64,000 nucleotides of DNA, taken from contig JBAIZL010000005.1 in NCBI GenBank assembly GCA_036971475.1, positions 166,527,386-166,591,385 of the forward strand. Reading direction: 5' to 3'. This document shows positions 35,142 through 47,725 of this stretch, in pieces (within the stretch, counting starts at the first letter, position 1; each line of letters begins with the position of its first letter). Below the pieces are notes generated by a model. The model did no database searches. It had not been told where the DNA came from and was given only the letters and a program-made list of their open reading frames with translations. Source of the stretch: Prosapia bicincta (lineage: Eukaryota > Arthropoda > Insecta > Hemiptera > Cercopidae). A program made the translations under genes and the position numbers.

Positions 35142-35265
35142 AACCAGTGGGGTCAAAAGCTCCTGCATTTTCAGTTGAAGCCAAATTAAACTGGTTTGTA
35201 ATGAGATTAGGACAGAGCTTTGGACTTTTATGTCCAGCTCAAGGTTACCCAGTCCCTTCATTCAG
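35142..35265 (+). CDS. Dscam1: Dscam1 alternative exon 6.11
   Basis: 124 nt, phase 1 to 2; acceptor ttccgtag, donor ag|gtaaat. It encodes EPVGSKAPAFSVEAKLNWF, VMRLGQSFGLLCPAQGYPVP and SFR. It resembles 6.12 in the AKL.WF block. Confidence 0.95.
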
Positions 35266-35904
35266 GTAAATTGTTACCATTAAGTGATTTATTTAGGAAT
35301 TAAATTTTTTTCCTGTAATCCTCAGTCATAAATTTGATTCAGTTTTTTTACTGTATATTTAAGTAGTTTCCTGATTTTTTTTATTTTGGAATTTATATCG
35401 ATCTCACACATTACTGATATTGCAAAAAGCATTATATCTAATGATGTAGAAAATTTTCAGAAACAAAAGTTTTATTGGTGGCATGTAGGATTGATATAAA
35501 TACTTATACTTTTTTCATATAATTGTATAAATAAGTAGAGAAAATTGTGATTAGTTGAGAAACGAACACTTGCCCAGCATATTTACATCTTGTTGACAAA
35601 AAACTAATTTATATGTATAGGAAATGTGATTTTTTAATCTGCAAGACCAGTTTTTCTAACCAAGTATAAAATTAACAAAAAAATTCAGTATACTTTTCTA
35701 TATTATAATAAATTCTTTAGTGTTTATTTAAAAACCTAAAGGCTATATTCTCGTTAGGGCAATGTAACTTACTAGTACATGAGTGGCTAAACACCACTAG
35801 AGTATAAAGTAGCTATAACAACGTGTAATTCCTACTTTGACACCTTTTTAATGAGTCGTGTGTGTTAGCTGTAGTTGTTTTTATAAGTTACTGCTATTAA
35901 AATA
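35266..35904. other. intron segment after exon 6.11
   Basis: AT-rich intron with no gene. Confidence 0.5.
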
Positions 35905-36770
35905 CAGTAGAACTTCAACTAACCAAATCAATTAGGACCAAACACTATATTGTAATAATAAAAAATTTCGATAGTTGGATTTTTCTGAAAAATGGGTCTT
36001 TTAATTAATAACTGTATGAAAATGGAAGAAAAAACAATATTTTTAAAGAAAAAGAGTTTTCAATTAATTAAATAAAAGGCAGCATATACATGTTAAGCAT
36101 ACTTATAGTATCTAAGGAAAGTACTGTAAATGAAAGTCATTGCTTCCTGAACATCTTGGGCAAAGTAAGCTGTTAGACTGGTTTCAGACAATCAAGTCGT
36201 GCATTTGCTTAGTAGTGAATAGTTGCATGAGGTCACATTCAGGCTGATGCTCCATCCACTTTAATGCAGTTTCAAGGTTTACAAGTGTTTCAGTAGCTGA
36301 TGATCAACTTCAACTTATGGTCATTTTTTCCTTCACAACATTTTCTCTCAGACTTTCAATAAGTTCATCCTCATTTATAATTTAAAGCCCAGAGTCTGAC
36401 AAATTACACACCATTCATTATTCTACATCTTCAGCATTAACATCTGAACATTAAGGAATTTCCGAAAGAAAGTTTCTGAATTCTTGAAGTGACATCTCAT
36501 CCTTATCTTCTTATCTTTTCCCCTTTTGAGCTTCCTTTTCCTGTTTCCCTTTTCATTTTCTCCGTTTTTCTTCTCTTCTGCAGTTGATATGACTTTCAAC
36601 GCATGTTTTAATGTGACTGCCTTAACCAAGATTCAAGCTTCCGCCACCATGTAAGGGCAATCTTTCAGTTTTATTTTTTGTAGTTAGCCAACACACCAAA
36701 GTATCCAGATAAGGTTCGTTAAATCTGAAAGAGATTCTGATACTCTGTTAAAAGAAAAGGATTATCACAT
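35905..36770 (-). mobile_element. pogo/Tigger relic
   Basis: It begins after TA with cagtagaacttcaactaacc, a pogo/Tigger-type end (compare 42523). The minus strand near 36190-36275 reads TALKWMEHQPECDLMQLFTT, like the C-terminal part of Tigger transposases. The right end is too decayed to fix; 36770 is an estimate. A Lys/Glu-rich minus frame at 36423-36629 probably belongs to it. Confidence 0.55.
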
Positions 36771-37129
36771 AGGCCTAAGTATTTAAAAATAATATTCTAA
36801 CTTCCTAGGAAAAGTTTGGTGTTTCCCTTAAAACAGATCAGATAAGTTTACGCTTAATTTTGATAGTTAAGTTTTTCCTTTAATTTTGAGTAATTAAGTT
36901 TGAAGTACACACATAACAAAATTTACTCGAGATTCAATATTTAAAACTAATTTTAAAAATCATAGTATGAAAAATCTCTTAATTAAAAATAATAGTTAAA
37001 AATGAATTATTACTTAATTACGCCAATGTTAAAATAATGTACCTTTCTAAATGTTAAATTTGTTACTTAAAGTTGGTGTTCCTATTGGATTCAATCCCAG
37101 ACCTTATCTTGTGTTTTATTTGTAAACAG
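36771..37129. other. intron segment before exon 6.12
   Basis: AT-rich intron with no gene. Confidence 0.4.
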
Positions 37130-37253
37130 AGCCTGTGGGTTCCAAAGCACCAAAATTCTCATCTGATGCAAAGTTAACTTGGTTCGAAAGAAACTCTGGA
37201 CATAGCTTTGGACTGCTTTGTCAGGCACAGGCATTTCCTGTCCCATTTTTTCG
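37130..37253 (+). CDS. Dscam1: Dscam1 alternative exon 6.12
   Basis: 124 nt, phase 1 to 2; acceptor aaacag, donor cg|gtaaag. It encodes EPVGSKAPKFSSDAKLTWF, ERNSGHSFGLLCQAQAFPVP and FFR. It is the only variant whose split last codon begins CG instead of AG; both still give Arg, so the residue at the exon 6-7 joint is conserved despite the base change. Confidence 0.95.
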
Positions 37254-37980
37254 GTAAAGAAATGAATATCATCATTTTTCCTATAGTTTTAAATAAACAC
37301 TAAAATCAAAACAAGTAATTGTTGTAATATAGTGTGATTTTTTAGGAACATTGTGAATTTCTTTACCACAACATAATCCTGAAACATACCTCATGTGCCA
37401 AAATTTGATTTGAACCGAAATATGTGAACAAATATTGCATTTTAAGCTAACATCAAATGTCATCTAAATAAATGTATAAAAATGTTATATAAATTCATAA
37501 AATATTTTGCCAATTAATTGTACTTACATATATAATGTATCAGAATGGCAAGTATAAAATGATATGTTTCAGAAAGTGTATCCAATCTTAAAATTTTTAA
37601 CAGAAATATTTAAAACATTATGAAGTGTATTAATTGGAAGTACAAGATCTGTTTAAAAATATATGTAGACTGACACCATAAGACAAATTGTATTTAATTT
37701 AGGAGTTTCATTACTGGGCCAACTTCAACTCTCCTCTGTGAGGGACACACTTACCCCAACAGTGTTTCCATTTTTGGAAACAGTTCAATGCTTTTTTTTG
37801 TGATGTGTATCAGGTCCTTCAAAAGTATAAGATCTTTAAGGTCATTATAATTATGAAGGTCTTTTTAAAATTGCTAAACATAATACAAAAAGGTAAAAAT
37901 CTTTCAGAAGAGAATTTTTGTGTTGGAAAAATAATTTGAAAAACGTGCTATAGATGACAGTTTGCAAATTTGAAATCTGT
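37254..37980. other. intron segment after exon 6.12
   Basis: AT-rich intron. 37690-37800 is less AT-rich (gggccaacttcaactctcct) but has no identifiable origin. Confidence 0.45.
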
Positions 37981-38190
37981 ATTCACTAAACACCTTTTAA
38001 AATGTTTTAAACTTGCCTATAGTAGTACTTACTTTGCTTGTTGAGGACGGCCGTTTCGGGAGATCTGTCCCCATCTCCCGAAACGACCGTCCTCAACAAG
38101 CAAAGTAAATGCTACTATAGGCAAGTTTAAAACATTTTAAAAAGTGTTTAGTGATTACTAATAGCTCACGCGAATATGGAATCAACAAAT
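37981..38190. mobile_element. foldback element copy 2
   Basis: Long palindrome: the left arm (37981 to about 38070) includes acttgcctatagtag and gttgaggacggccgtttcgg, and the right arm (about 38075-38157) is its near-perfect inverse. A one-sided tail follows: agctcacgcga, then 'atggaatcaacaaatg' (to 38190), shared with copies 3 and 4. The centre is short (about 10 bp), so this copy has lost the ctcagaccgtaac middle. There is no coding capacity. Confidence 0.85.
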
Positions 38191-38643
38191 GTTAAATCTG
38201 CATTCTGTTTCATATAGTTCTGTGATTGAAGACAAAGGGGTTAGACACCTCTCTTCAACCTAAGAAGAGAGCAGGTCTACTTTAGGTATCCAGTCTTTCA
38301 TACGAGACCCTTCACTATATTACCAGTCCCTACCCCAATCCTACTTATTATTCACAATCCATCCCTATTTTCCTTAAGCAAGTATAGTCCAACTGATTTA
38401 TCACCTAAAAACTACGAGATTTGAACCAAATAGATGGGAAAGTAGTTAAGGTAAAATATAAAATAATTGACAGATATGAAATTAAAATTGAATTTGAATA
38501 CTTTTGAATGAAATTGAGTGCTGCAAGCTAGTTGAAAAACCATAAACAGGTACAAATAGGGAGGTTATTGTACTCTGTTATTGCATCAAAACATTTAGAA
38601 TGTATGGTGAATATTGAACATCATAAATGGCTTTTTTATTTAG
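38191..38643. other. intron segment before exon 6.13
   Basis: Sequence next to the foldback (38230-38420) is less AT-rich and carries caggtctactttagg, an inverted relative of the repeat near 1783; probably more repeat relic. The upstream in-frame ATG at 38532 is intronic. Confidence 0.4.
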
Positions 38644-38767
38644 AACCAGTTGGCACGAAATCACCCACTCTTCCACCTAAAACTAAAGGTGTTTGGTTAG
38701 ATGCACACTCTGGCCTTGAATATGCAATTCTATGTGCTGCACAAGCATTTCCTGTTCCTTCATTCAG
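38644..38767 (+). CDS. Dscam1: Dscam1 alternative exon 6.13
   Basis: 124 nt, phase 1 to 2; acceptor atttag, donor ag|gtattg. It encodes EPVGTKSPTLPPKTKGVWL, DAHSGLEYAILCAAQAFPVP and SFR. It is the first of five neighbouring exons (6.13-6.17) with a P[TI]L.P block and a shared VW, so a local duplication clade. Confidence 0.95.
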
Positions 38768-40147
38768 GTATTGTTTTAAAAATTCTTTAAAATAAAGCAT
38801 CTTTGTCACTTAGAAATAGTTTTTTTAACAAAATAATTAGGTGGAACAGCAGGTTTAGTTATCTTTTAAAAGTGGTAATGGATAACATTTTATTTTGTAT
38901 TTTTTATATTTATACAATTAAAACAAAAAAATATTTCTGGAATAAGTAATAGTAGAATTCTTAATATTTTTAAAATATAATAATTACATAAACAATTTTA
39001 CTATTCAGTTGTTTTGCGTGAATGAGACGAAGCTCTTGTAGCTGCTATTAAAAATTTGTGAAAAATATATTCTTAATGGAGTTTTACAGATTAATTATTT
39101 TTAGTATAAATTGACTTGATCTGCTTATTTAACCAGATAATACACAAATATACCATAGTTGTGTGGTATTTTATAAAAGTTGAGTTTTTACCATTCGATA
39201 AACTTTAACGTGGGTAATTTGTTTTAATCGAAAAAATATTTTGTAAATAAAGTAACTTAACATTATAATATAAGTTTTACCAAGAATATCAAAACCCTTG
39301 AATTTGAATTTTAATGTATTTTTCTGTGGAAATTTTTCTGGGGAATTACTTGTGGTCACTATATCTCCTATAAAAAATACCTATAAATTCATACATAATA
39401 ATGCTTCAGAAGTGAAATCCTAGAAATGCATTTGGCAGAAGAAAAATGTTGGAAAATATTTTTATACTATGTGCAACCTGAATATAGTCTAGAAAAAATT
39501 ATACCATAAATGTGAAAACTATAACAAATACTGAAAAATGGAAGACACATTTAGTTCAAGGGAATTGTGGTATGTTGAAATATAGAAGTTTTATTAGATC
39601 ATTAAAGTTTTTTAAATCATATTTTCATTTACACCAAATAATTAAATATGTTTTACCATAAAACTACAAATATTAAAAAAAAAATTGTTGAGTTTATTGT
39701 TCAGCAATTAATACAGTTCTACATATTGTAAAGTCATAAAAACTTAGGTACTAAACAAAATATAAAAAGATCAAATACCCTGGGATTCTAAATCAATTGA
39801 TTTTTTTAAATATAACTTTATGCAGAAATTCTTTTTTTGATTGTTTTGTCTTAAAATATAAAATTTGGTGGATCAAATATTAAAATAGTAGTTTGACTTA
39901 GTGAATTTTAAATTGATTAACACTATCCTTCTATAAATTCTATTTTGTAATTAATAAGTTTCTTATTCTCACATACATTCCGGTATTGAATTAAAATATT
40001 TAATTGTTTTACAAATTATTTACAAAAGTCTAGATTTGTAGTTTTTTTCAAAATACCTTAAATTTTCTAAGGTAATATAAAAAATTTAACTACATTTTTA
40101 GCTTTAGCTCACTCTATCATATGAGGAATTTTTAAATTTCTTCTTAG
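38768..40147. other. intron between exons 6.13 and 6.14
   Basis: AT-rich intron, 1.4 kb, nothing recognised. Confidence 0.5.
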
Positions 40148-40277
40148 AACCAGTTGGGTCTAAACCTCCTACACTCGCTCCTAACACCGTGGGAGTAGTT
40201 TGGGCAAATTCTGCAATGATGGGACGAGAGTTTGTTTTACTCTGTCAAGCCCAAGCATTCCCTGTTCCAACATTCAG
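40148..40277 (+). CDS. Dscam1: Dscam1 alternative exon 6.14
   Basis: 130 nt, two codons longer than usual, phase 1 to 2; acceptor tcttag, donor ag|gtactt. It encodes EPVGSKPPTLAPNTVGVVW, ANSAMMGREFVLLCQAQAFP and VPTFR. Closest to 6.15 (PN TVGV block). Confidence 0.95.
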
Positions 40278-40986
40278 GTACTTTGGGTATTGTTTTTTCT
40301 CTTTAATTACTAAATTATTTTGTTTTTTAGTGTTAGATTTTTTAATTTTATATTTTTTGTTGTTGAAATATAATATAGTTATTGCAATTGGATTGGAAAA
40401 TTTTATGAATTAATAGAATTTTAAAAGATATCTACCTAAATTTTCCCCGTTTTTACTAATTCTTGAACATATTCATATATTATAATTTATAAATATTCAA
40501 GAGAGAATGCTATAGTTTAAAGGAGTAGGTAGTAGTAGATAGTTCCATACAGTGTCTACATTGTGTGCACATTAACACCCCCTAGGAGTTATACTCAGTT
40601 ATTTCTTAACTTTGAATTCAAACACTATTTTTTAATATCCATAAAAGTAAAACTGAACTCTTGATATTTCACTAAAATTGCTCCCTGATAATTTTTAGCA
40701 AATATTATTGCAAGTGTTTTAATTAGTTATTGTAAAAATTTATATTGAGCAAACTATGTTTTTCAAAATCATAAACGAATTTTACAATATTATTTAATTC
40801 GAATATTAAGAATATATCATCCTTCAATGCCCCTTCAGCTCTTTGCTTTGCTTGTCTATCTTTCCAATTGCTGGTTGAAGATTAAGTTCGGACTTAGCTT
40901 TTTGATACATTGTGCAGATGTTGTCCCTTTTTTATCTTTAGGTGTTGAATCTATTATTTGCCTAGGAATCCTTCATTTGCCACTAT

Positions 40987-41020
<34 letters not shown>

Positions 41021-42522
41021 GTATGTATGGGCTTGTTATTCATTAAAACTCCCTTTTGGAACACACTTTCATAAATTTTTCAGCACCTATGTTAAATCCA
41101 AATTTTGAAACATACAAAACTTGAAAAGCAGTAAAAGAGTGAAGAATAGAATGGGAATAAAAAACCAAATATGATTTTCCATGTAAAAAAATTAAAAAAT
41201 TCATTGTTTTAAAAACCAACAAATTTGACAGAAATCTTTTAAAACAGTGAATGGTGTTTATTTATGAATTGAACTTTTAATATCATATGAAGTCATGCTT
41301 TCATATTTCTGCTTTTAATATTCTGCCTTTCTTCTTTCAACAATCTTCTTAAAGATATGATTTTTAGATAATGGTATGTAAAAAATAGGACAAAACCGTG
41401 CAGTTACTGATAGGAATAACATCTTGTTACTTAAAACAAATTGTTTTTAAAGAATAATACCAATTCGTTAAAGCTTACAAAAAATGTATTATATACACAA
41501 GGTTTGGTTAGATAAAAGACATTCTAATTTGATTTCGTGAAAAGAGGGAATGATAAAATCTTCAAAAGAATTATTTCTAACTGGGATGTTAGCTGTCAAC
41601 ATTATTTCCTGTTTTAAAATACCTGCTCTAAACTTGATTATTCCTGTATAACTAGCATCAACATAAAAAATTTAATGCCATATTTTACATGATATTAGAA
41701 GAAATCTCTGTAGGTAGTTCAATATTAAAACATTAATGACGAAAAACAATTAAAGAATATTATAATGGTGGGTCGGCTTCGTCAATGAAATGATTATTTC
41801 AAAAGTATTCACTCAGTTACTCAATAATTACTTTTAATGAAAATATTGATTCTTTAATATTATTCGGGATCCAGAAACAATATTGGATAATGTTTTTATG
41901 TCCACCATTATATATGACATTCAAACAACTAAGAAAGTGAGTTACGGTTTGCAAACTTCTATTTAAATATGAGCAATCTTGATTACCACACTGACTGTCT
42001 TATATTAATGGGATTAAACAAAGTTAACTTTATTGTAGATTTTGTTTTTAAATATAAGTGTGTATTCTTTCTTTTTTGTAAACATCAAATTGTATCATTA
42101 TCCTTATGTAAAAGAATAAAAAATGGCAGTATATTCATATATTGATTCATATCATCTCATGGGTAGAAATATTTTTTAGACAATTGTCCTGGTGTTTCAT
42201 CTTGTCCAGCTATTAAAATTTCACACAACACCTTTGAGAAAATCTTCATTAATTTCGACGTTGAAATAAAAGCACCTACTCTTACTAATAACCCTCTTTA
42301 TCGGCCAAAAGTTAAATATCAACTTTTTTATCTAGATAGAAAAGTTTAAGGATTATGTTGAATTTTTTTTTTTTTTTTTGTGAGTGGAATTCACTGGTAT
42401 TACATTCCAATTTGATGCTGGTATTACTTTTGTCAAATATTCTCCAGGTATCAGGAAAGTTAAAAGTATTTTCACATTTGCTAACAGGCAATGTGTTAGT
42501 TGTTGCATTTGTTCATCTTCTA
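40278..42522. other. intron segment after exon 6.14
   Basis: AT-rich intron, with a (TA)n/CA tract at about 40987-41029 and no exon 6-like block. The frame at 40827-41108 crosses that tract and is not a gene. Confidence 0.5.
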
Positions 42523-42933
42523 CAGTAGAACTCCAATTATTCGAATAAATTGGGATCAGACTCCACTTGAATAAACAAAAATTCAGATAATTGGATTTTT
42601 TTAAAAAAAGGTCAATTTTAAGTAATTACAGTATATAACTTACAAATGGGGGCTAAAAACCATTTGTTTCTAGTTCCATATTTTTTTCTAAGCTTTTTCA
42701 CAAATAATCTAAGATCTTAGCTTTTTCACGAAGAATCGGACCTAAGGTCGGACCTATAGTACATTGTGACAAAAACCTGGATCCTCTAATTCTTTGTTTT
42801 TTGTAAAGAACTTTTTTCATTATTTTCTGTACATATTATGCCGTACATATCTGTATTAATTTTTTTCTGAAATTCATTTTTTTTAAAAATTTGAAAAATT
42901 CATATAGTTTGGATAATAATTGGAGTTCTACTG
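42523..42933. mobile_element. pogo/Tigger-type MITE
   Basis: The ends are cagtagaactccaattattc and, inverted, cagtagaactccaattatta; TA on both sides (42521-42522, 42934-42935). 411 bp without coding capacity. The end sequence is close to that of the relic at 35905. Confidence 0.85.
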
Positions 42934-42935
42934 TA

Positions 42936-43427
42936 TTTCTCCTTGCTTTTGTTATCAAAAATCTCTTCTCATTTATCAATTTCTATTATCATTCTAATTA
43001 GTTTTATATTTTTTTCAAAGGCTCTCTCAGCAGGTTTCATTATCTATAACTCGATCTTATTCCTTATGAGCTAAAGTTTTGTTTTTTGCTGAGTTTGTTA
43101 TCCACTAGTTTTTTAATTTGTTCTCTGTTTGATACTTTTCCAATTCTTTTTTTAAAATTTGATTGTATGACAAAAGGCTAAAACATAAATGTTTTATATA
43201 ATTAAAATTGATTATTAAAAAATTTTAAAATTTTGTCACATAATTTTGTTGTAAAAACTTAATCAAATCATATATATCTAACAAGTTTCTGTCTTTTAAT
43301 ACATATTGGAATGATTTTTACCATAATAAGGATCAAATTATTGTTTTAATTCACTTTTTACCAAACTATTTACTCTTTAGTTAAAAATAGGTCATCTATA
43401 TCACTAGGCTTTTAAATTTTTCTTTAG
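42936..43427. other. intron segment before exon 6.15
   Basis: AT-rich intron, nothing recognised. Confidence 0.5.
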
Positions 43428-43554
43428 AACCAATTGGCTCTAAGCCTCCAATACTTCCTCCAAACACTGTTGGAGTATGGTGGAGTTCAGGATTATTAGG
43501 GCAAGATTTGGCTTTACTCTGTCAAGCCCAAGCATTTCCTGTTCCAGCATTCAG
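43428..43554 (+). CDS. Dscam1: Dscam1 alternative exon 6.15
   Basis: 127 nt, one codon longer than usual, phase 1 to 2; acceptor ctttag, donor ag|gtagtc. It encodes EPIGSKPPILPPNTVGVWW, SSGLLGQDLALLCQAQAFPV and PAFR. Closest to 6.14. Confidence 0.95.
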
Positions 43555-44932
43555 GTAGTCTTCCATTTTCATATTCTCTCTTTAGTTGTTAGATATTTTT
43601 TGAAATTTTTAAAATCAGTTAGGTTTAAGTTGCCATACTTTTATAGAGCCTAAAATGCAGTTATACAAATTTTGTATGGAATAAATGAGAGAAATAAAAT
43701 TGAATGTATCAAAATTTTTGCAATAAAGTTATCTGTAATACATGTTTTATTTGTTGTTGCAAAAGTGAATAAACCTAAATCTAAATTTATTTGCAAGTAT
43801 TCTTTTTTTTATTGAAGTAATGAAAAATTTAGTTTAACACTTTTTGTATAAAAACCACACACATTTAACTTTTGGAAAACCTCTTAATTTCATTTATTGC
43901 CCTCAGAGGGATAGTTTACTCAGGCTGTTGCCCCCCAAACCAATTAATTTTAGCAACAAATATTAAATTATAAAACAGCGCTAGGTTTTTAGCAAAATTG
44001 CTTCCCAATAACCCAACAGTTGTGTAATTTTACATACCAAAATAGCATAAAATATAATTTCTAATGATAAAAACGTTCAAAATTTCCCTGGAAGGGTTCC
44101 ACCTTCCAAACCCCCTGGGTTGTACCCTACTCCAAACATTGTCATGGGTCTGCCACTGATTACACTGTTTCCTACAACTTCAAACAATTTAAGGCGGTTT
44201 TATGATGAAAAAAGGTCAACATTAAAAAATGTTTAAAAGGTTAAAACTGCAGTATTAGACTTCATACTAATACAAGTCTTATATTAATGCTAACATACAT
44301 GTTTACTCACCAAATTATCATTATTCTGTTTCTTATTATTTCAGCTCCTCCGAGTGTTAGGAGCTGCTTAATAAAATATAATCATTAGTAACCAAAATTA
44401 ATTTGGATAAAAATATTTTAATGCTTTTACAAATATATTTGCAAAGGCTTAGGTCGTTGCACCTTTCATACATATAACATTCATACACTTCTGTATTTTT
44501 TCTCCCATTCTGTAAAACACTATACAAATATGAATATTAACCATGAAAAGCAAAATATAAATTCCAATGATTATTTCAAAACAACAAACTACTGATTTTT
44601 TAAAAAAATCATTAGCCACCTGCAATACAGCTGTCAAACAGATATTCTTTGCTTTCTGATTTATGATAGGCACTTGTTCCAAAAGTCCTGAAATAAACCT
44701 CAAATTTTTGACTATTCTGTCTACTTTCTAATATAACCACAGAAAACATAATTTGTGATTCAGGTAATGATATATCATCACTTTATGACAATTTGCATTT
44801 GCATGACTATGTGAACAATATATCATCACCCAGGGACTTGAGGTTCAACAAAGAGAAAGTTTATATCAAATTAATTCTCCTTAAAAGACTAAAAAGAGAG
44901 GTCTGTAACAGTGTTTATACATTTATTTTTAG
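43555..44932. other. intron between exons 6.15 and 6.16
   Basis: AT-rich overall. The stretch about 43905-44165 is richer in G and C (ccctggaagggttccacctt, gtcatgggtctgccactg) and looks like a piece of an unclassified transposon. The minus frame at 44449-44703 has no recognised family. Confidence 0.45.
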
Positions 44933-45056
44933 AACCAGTTGGTACTAAAGCTCCTACACTTCCTCCAATTACAAAAAAGGTTTGGGTTGAAACAAAAGAA
45001 GGAAATGGATTTGCAATACTTTGTCAAGCTCAGGCATTTCCTGTCCCAGCATTCAG
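44933..45056 (+). CDS. Dscam1: Dscam1 alternative exon 6.16
   Basis: 124 nt, phase 1 to 2; acceptor tttttag, donor ag|gtagat. It encodes EPVGTKAPTLPPITKKVWV, ETKEGNGFAILCQAQAFPVP and AFR. Member of the PTLPP group. Confidence 0.95.
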
Positions 45057-45501
45057 GTAGATAGAAATAGGATGAATAATGTATACCTTATTTCTTTCCA
45101 TATTCAACTAAGGTTTTAGTTATACACTTACACACTTATAAAAACATTTACTTTCCAAAAGTTGCACTTATTGTATGTAGTGTGAGGATGACTATTTTAA
45201 GAGATGTGTCCTATTTACAACTTGGACTTTAATTGAAATCTCAAGAATAAAATGGAAAGACTTGCTAAAAATAGATATTTTCATTCAAGAAAATAGTAAG
45301 TGTTTTTATAGGATAGTGTATATTTTTAAAATAACAAAAGTCAATAATTGTTAAAGGTCTTTTAACCAGGTGGTACAAAAACACCAAAATAACCATCAAA
45401 CACAAAGCCGAAAACAATTGAAAAAAATGTTTTATTTGTGTGTAACTCACTCTGTACCACTTATTTGAGAATCTAAGAATTAAATTTTAAATATTTTTTA
45501 G
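45057..45501. other. intron between exons 6.16 and 6.17
   Basis: AT-rich intron, 445 nt, nothing recognised. Confidence 0.5.
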
Positions 45502-45625
45502 AACCAGTTGGATTGAAATCACCAACCCTCCCACCTAAAGCTAGGGTATGGTTGGAAAATATTTACCAAAATAAAAATATTGCAATTTTATGTCAAGCAC
45601 AAGCCTTTCCTGTCCCGTCATTCAG
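45502..45625 (+). CDS. Dscam1: Dscam1 alternative exon 6.17
   Basis: 124 nt, phase 1 to 2; acceptor ttttttag, donor ag|gtaata. It encodes EPVGLKSPTLPPKARVWLE, NIYQNKNIAILCQAQAFPVP and SFR. Last member of the PTLPP group. Confidence 0.95.
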
Positions 45626-46370
45626 GTAATACTGTAGAATAAATTGATGTACTTGTTTTTTTATTAATTTCAAGTATAGTCAATTTGGAGTTTTTCCAGC
45701 TGTTTGTGTTCATAAAGCATTTAAATTTGAATTTAATTTGTATTGATAAGTGAATGATACTCCAGTTATTGTTGTATTATAGTTTCTGTTGCTTGTTTGT
45801 GGTAATTAGGATATAGGGTTTATCAATTTCTCAATAAATATGGGATTTCTTCCAATATTAATATAACTTTTTATTAACATATTTGCTGCAAGTGTCATTC
45901 GCTGCATGAGGGTTACTCATAGGCAAACATCAGCGACTGATCACATGCTTGTATGACATACAACCATGTGAAGTTTTTGGAACCTGAATGTTAGCTTAGC
46001 TGTGTACACAGATATCTGATGTACATAGTAACTGCCTAGGATATATTTTTTTTTACCTGTTATTGTAGTTGGTTCACACTCAATACAATTAATATGTGTT
46101 CTATCATTCTTTTAATGCATAAAACCAAATAATTACCTTTTATGAATTCTTAGTAAAAAACTTGTGTATAATACTAGCTTTCATTATATTTATTTAAATT
46201 ATTGAAAAAGGGTAGTAATGTTTTTAATTTGCTTAAGTTACTATTTGTCAGCTTTGTCAACGTTCATAGAAATGAATTTCACTATGTGAAAGAAAAGATC
46301 AAACTGAACAAAAAGAGCTCTACCAGAAACTTGTACAGTGCTTTAGTGGCAATACTGGGAAAAAGTTTTA
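45626..46370. other. intron segment after exon 6.17
   Basis: AT-rich intron; 45890-46000 is somewhat less AT-rich but unassigned. No gene. Confidence 0.45.
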
Positions 46371-46640
46371 ATTATTACTTACAACTTTTTTAAAAAATGT
46401 TTTAACTTGCCTATAGTAGCACTTACTTTTTTTGTGTTGAGGACGGCCGTTTCGGGAGATGTGTCCCTTTGTCAACTCAGACCGTAACTGATCTCAAGGT
46501 TTGACAAAGGGACACATCTCCCGAAACGGCCGTCCTCAGCACAAAAAAAGTAAGTGCTACTATAGGCAAGTTAAAACATTTTTTAAAAAAGTTGTAAGTG
46601 ATTACTAGTAGCTCACGCGAAGATGGAATCAACAAATGTT
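46371..46640. mobile_element. foldback element copy 3
   Basis: Left arm from about 46371 with aacttgcctatagtagcact and gaggacggccgtttcgggag; right arm, its near-perfect inverse, to about 46605. The arms are separated by a centre containing caactcagaccgtaactgat. The tail agctcacgcga plus 'atggaatcaacaaatg' reaches 46640. Each arm, read toward the outside, has a degenerate hammerhead-like block (see findings). Confidence 0.88.
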
Positions 46641-47725
46641 TTTAATTATTGTTGGAAACTGCTTAAATATTGTCTTGTGGTATCAGTGCTCCTAACAGTG
46701 GGCTTGATTCACTGCTGCCTCAATGAACATGTTAATAATTTATTCCATAATATCTTGGTTTTTCAGTATAAAATGTTAACCTAAAATACTTAAAATTTCA
46801 AAAAAAATTTCATAACCTCAAAATAAAAAAATAATATTTTGAAGAATAAGAATTAAATCTTGTGTTAAAATTTTGCTATAAACATGAACTAAATTGTTAT
46901 TTTCCTTAATTGATTAATCCTTATCATTAATCATTAATGAATAATTCATTACTTGTCATACTGTTCTATGTTTTATTTTTGTATAAATATGTTTTTATTT
47001 AATATGTGGACAAACCCAATAACTGAAAATCAATACATTTTTAAATTCTTTCTATTTGCTCAAACTCTCCTGATATTTATCTTGTACAAATTTTCAACAG
47101 TTAATACAATACATTTTATTCATCCAATCAAGTTCAAATACATTTGTGTTAACTTTTAGTGGATGGCAATTGATGTTAATTAAGTATTTTCAAATATTTA
47201 TTCAATAATTAAATTATAAAAATTTTAGGGTTCTATCTGGATTTGAACTGTGAATCTTCATGTTCGAAGTCAAGCTCGGTTTAACACTCCACCAACATTC
47301 CAAAACACAGAAATGTGTTTCTCAGAGATGTATATTAATTCCCCCCCCCATTTGGTTGTCATCAATACCTTCATTTTACAACCTTGAACTGTTGTTATGG
47401 TTATCACATAATATCATGAATAGTACTATAGGGTTAAAAATAAATGAAAAGTATAAAATAAAGAAACAAACTGGATATAAGCAAACAATCATAAAATTTT
47501 CCTTTGTTGACTTCAGTAGGAATTTACTTTTAAAAAAAAATTATATTACTGGTTTTACAGTATAGGTACTTTATTTTTCAAAAAAAAAAAAAACAAATTC
47601 AGTATGTATGTCAATAAGCTTAATGTGCGAGTATTCTTTTCATAATTTTGTTCATAAAGTAATCTATGAAACTATGTTCAAAATAGTTTTCTTAAAATTG
47701 CACACTTTTTTAATTCCATGCTTAG
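46641..47725. other. intron segment before exon 6.18
   Basis: AT-rich intron. A tRNA-like stretch on the minus strand lies at 47222-47296, with a C run at 47341-47349. Frames at 46953-47159 and 47260-47565 have no family resemblance. Confidence 0.5.
47222..47296 (-). repeat. possible tRNA-derived SINE or tRNA relic
   Basis: On the minus strand, tggtggagtg resembles a pol III A box and, about 40 nt on, agttcaaatcc resembles a B box (GGTTCGAATCC). No full cloverleaf could be drawn by eye. Confidence 0.25.
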
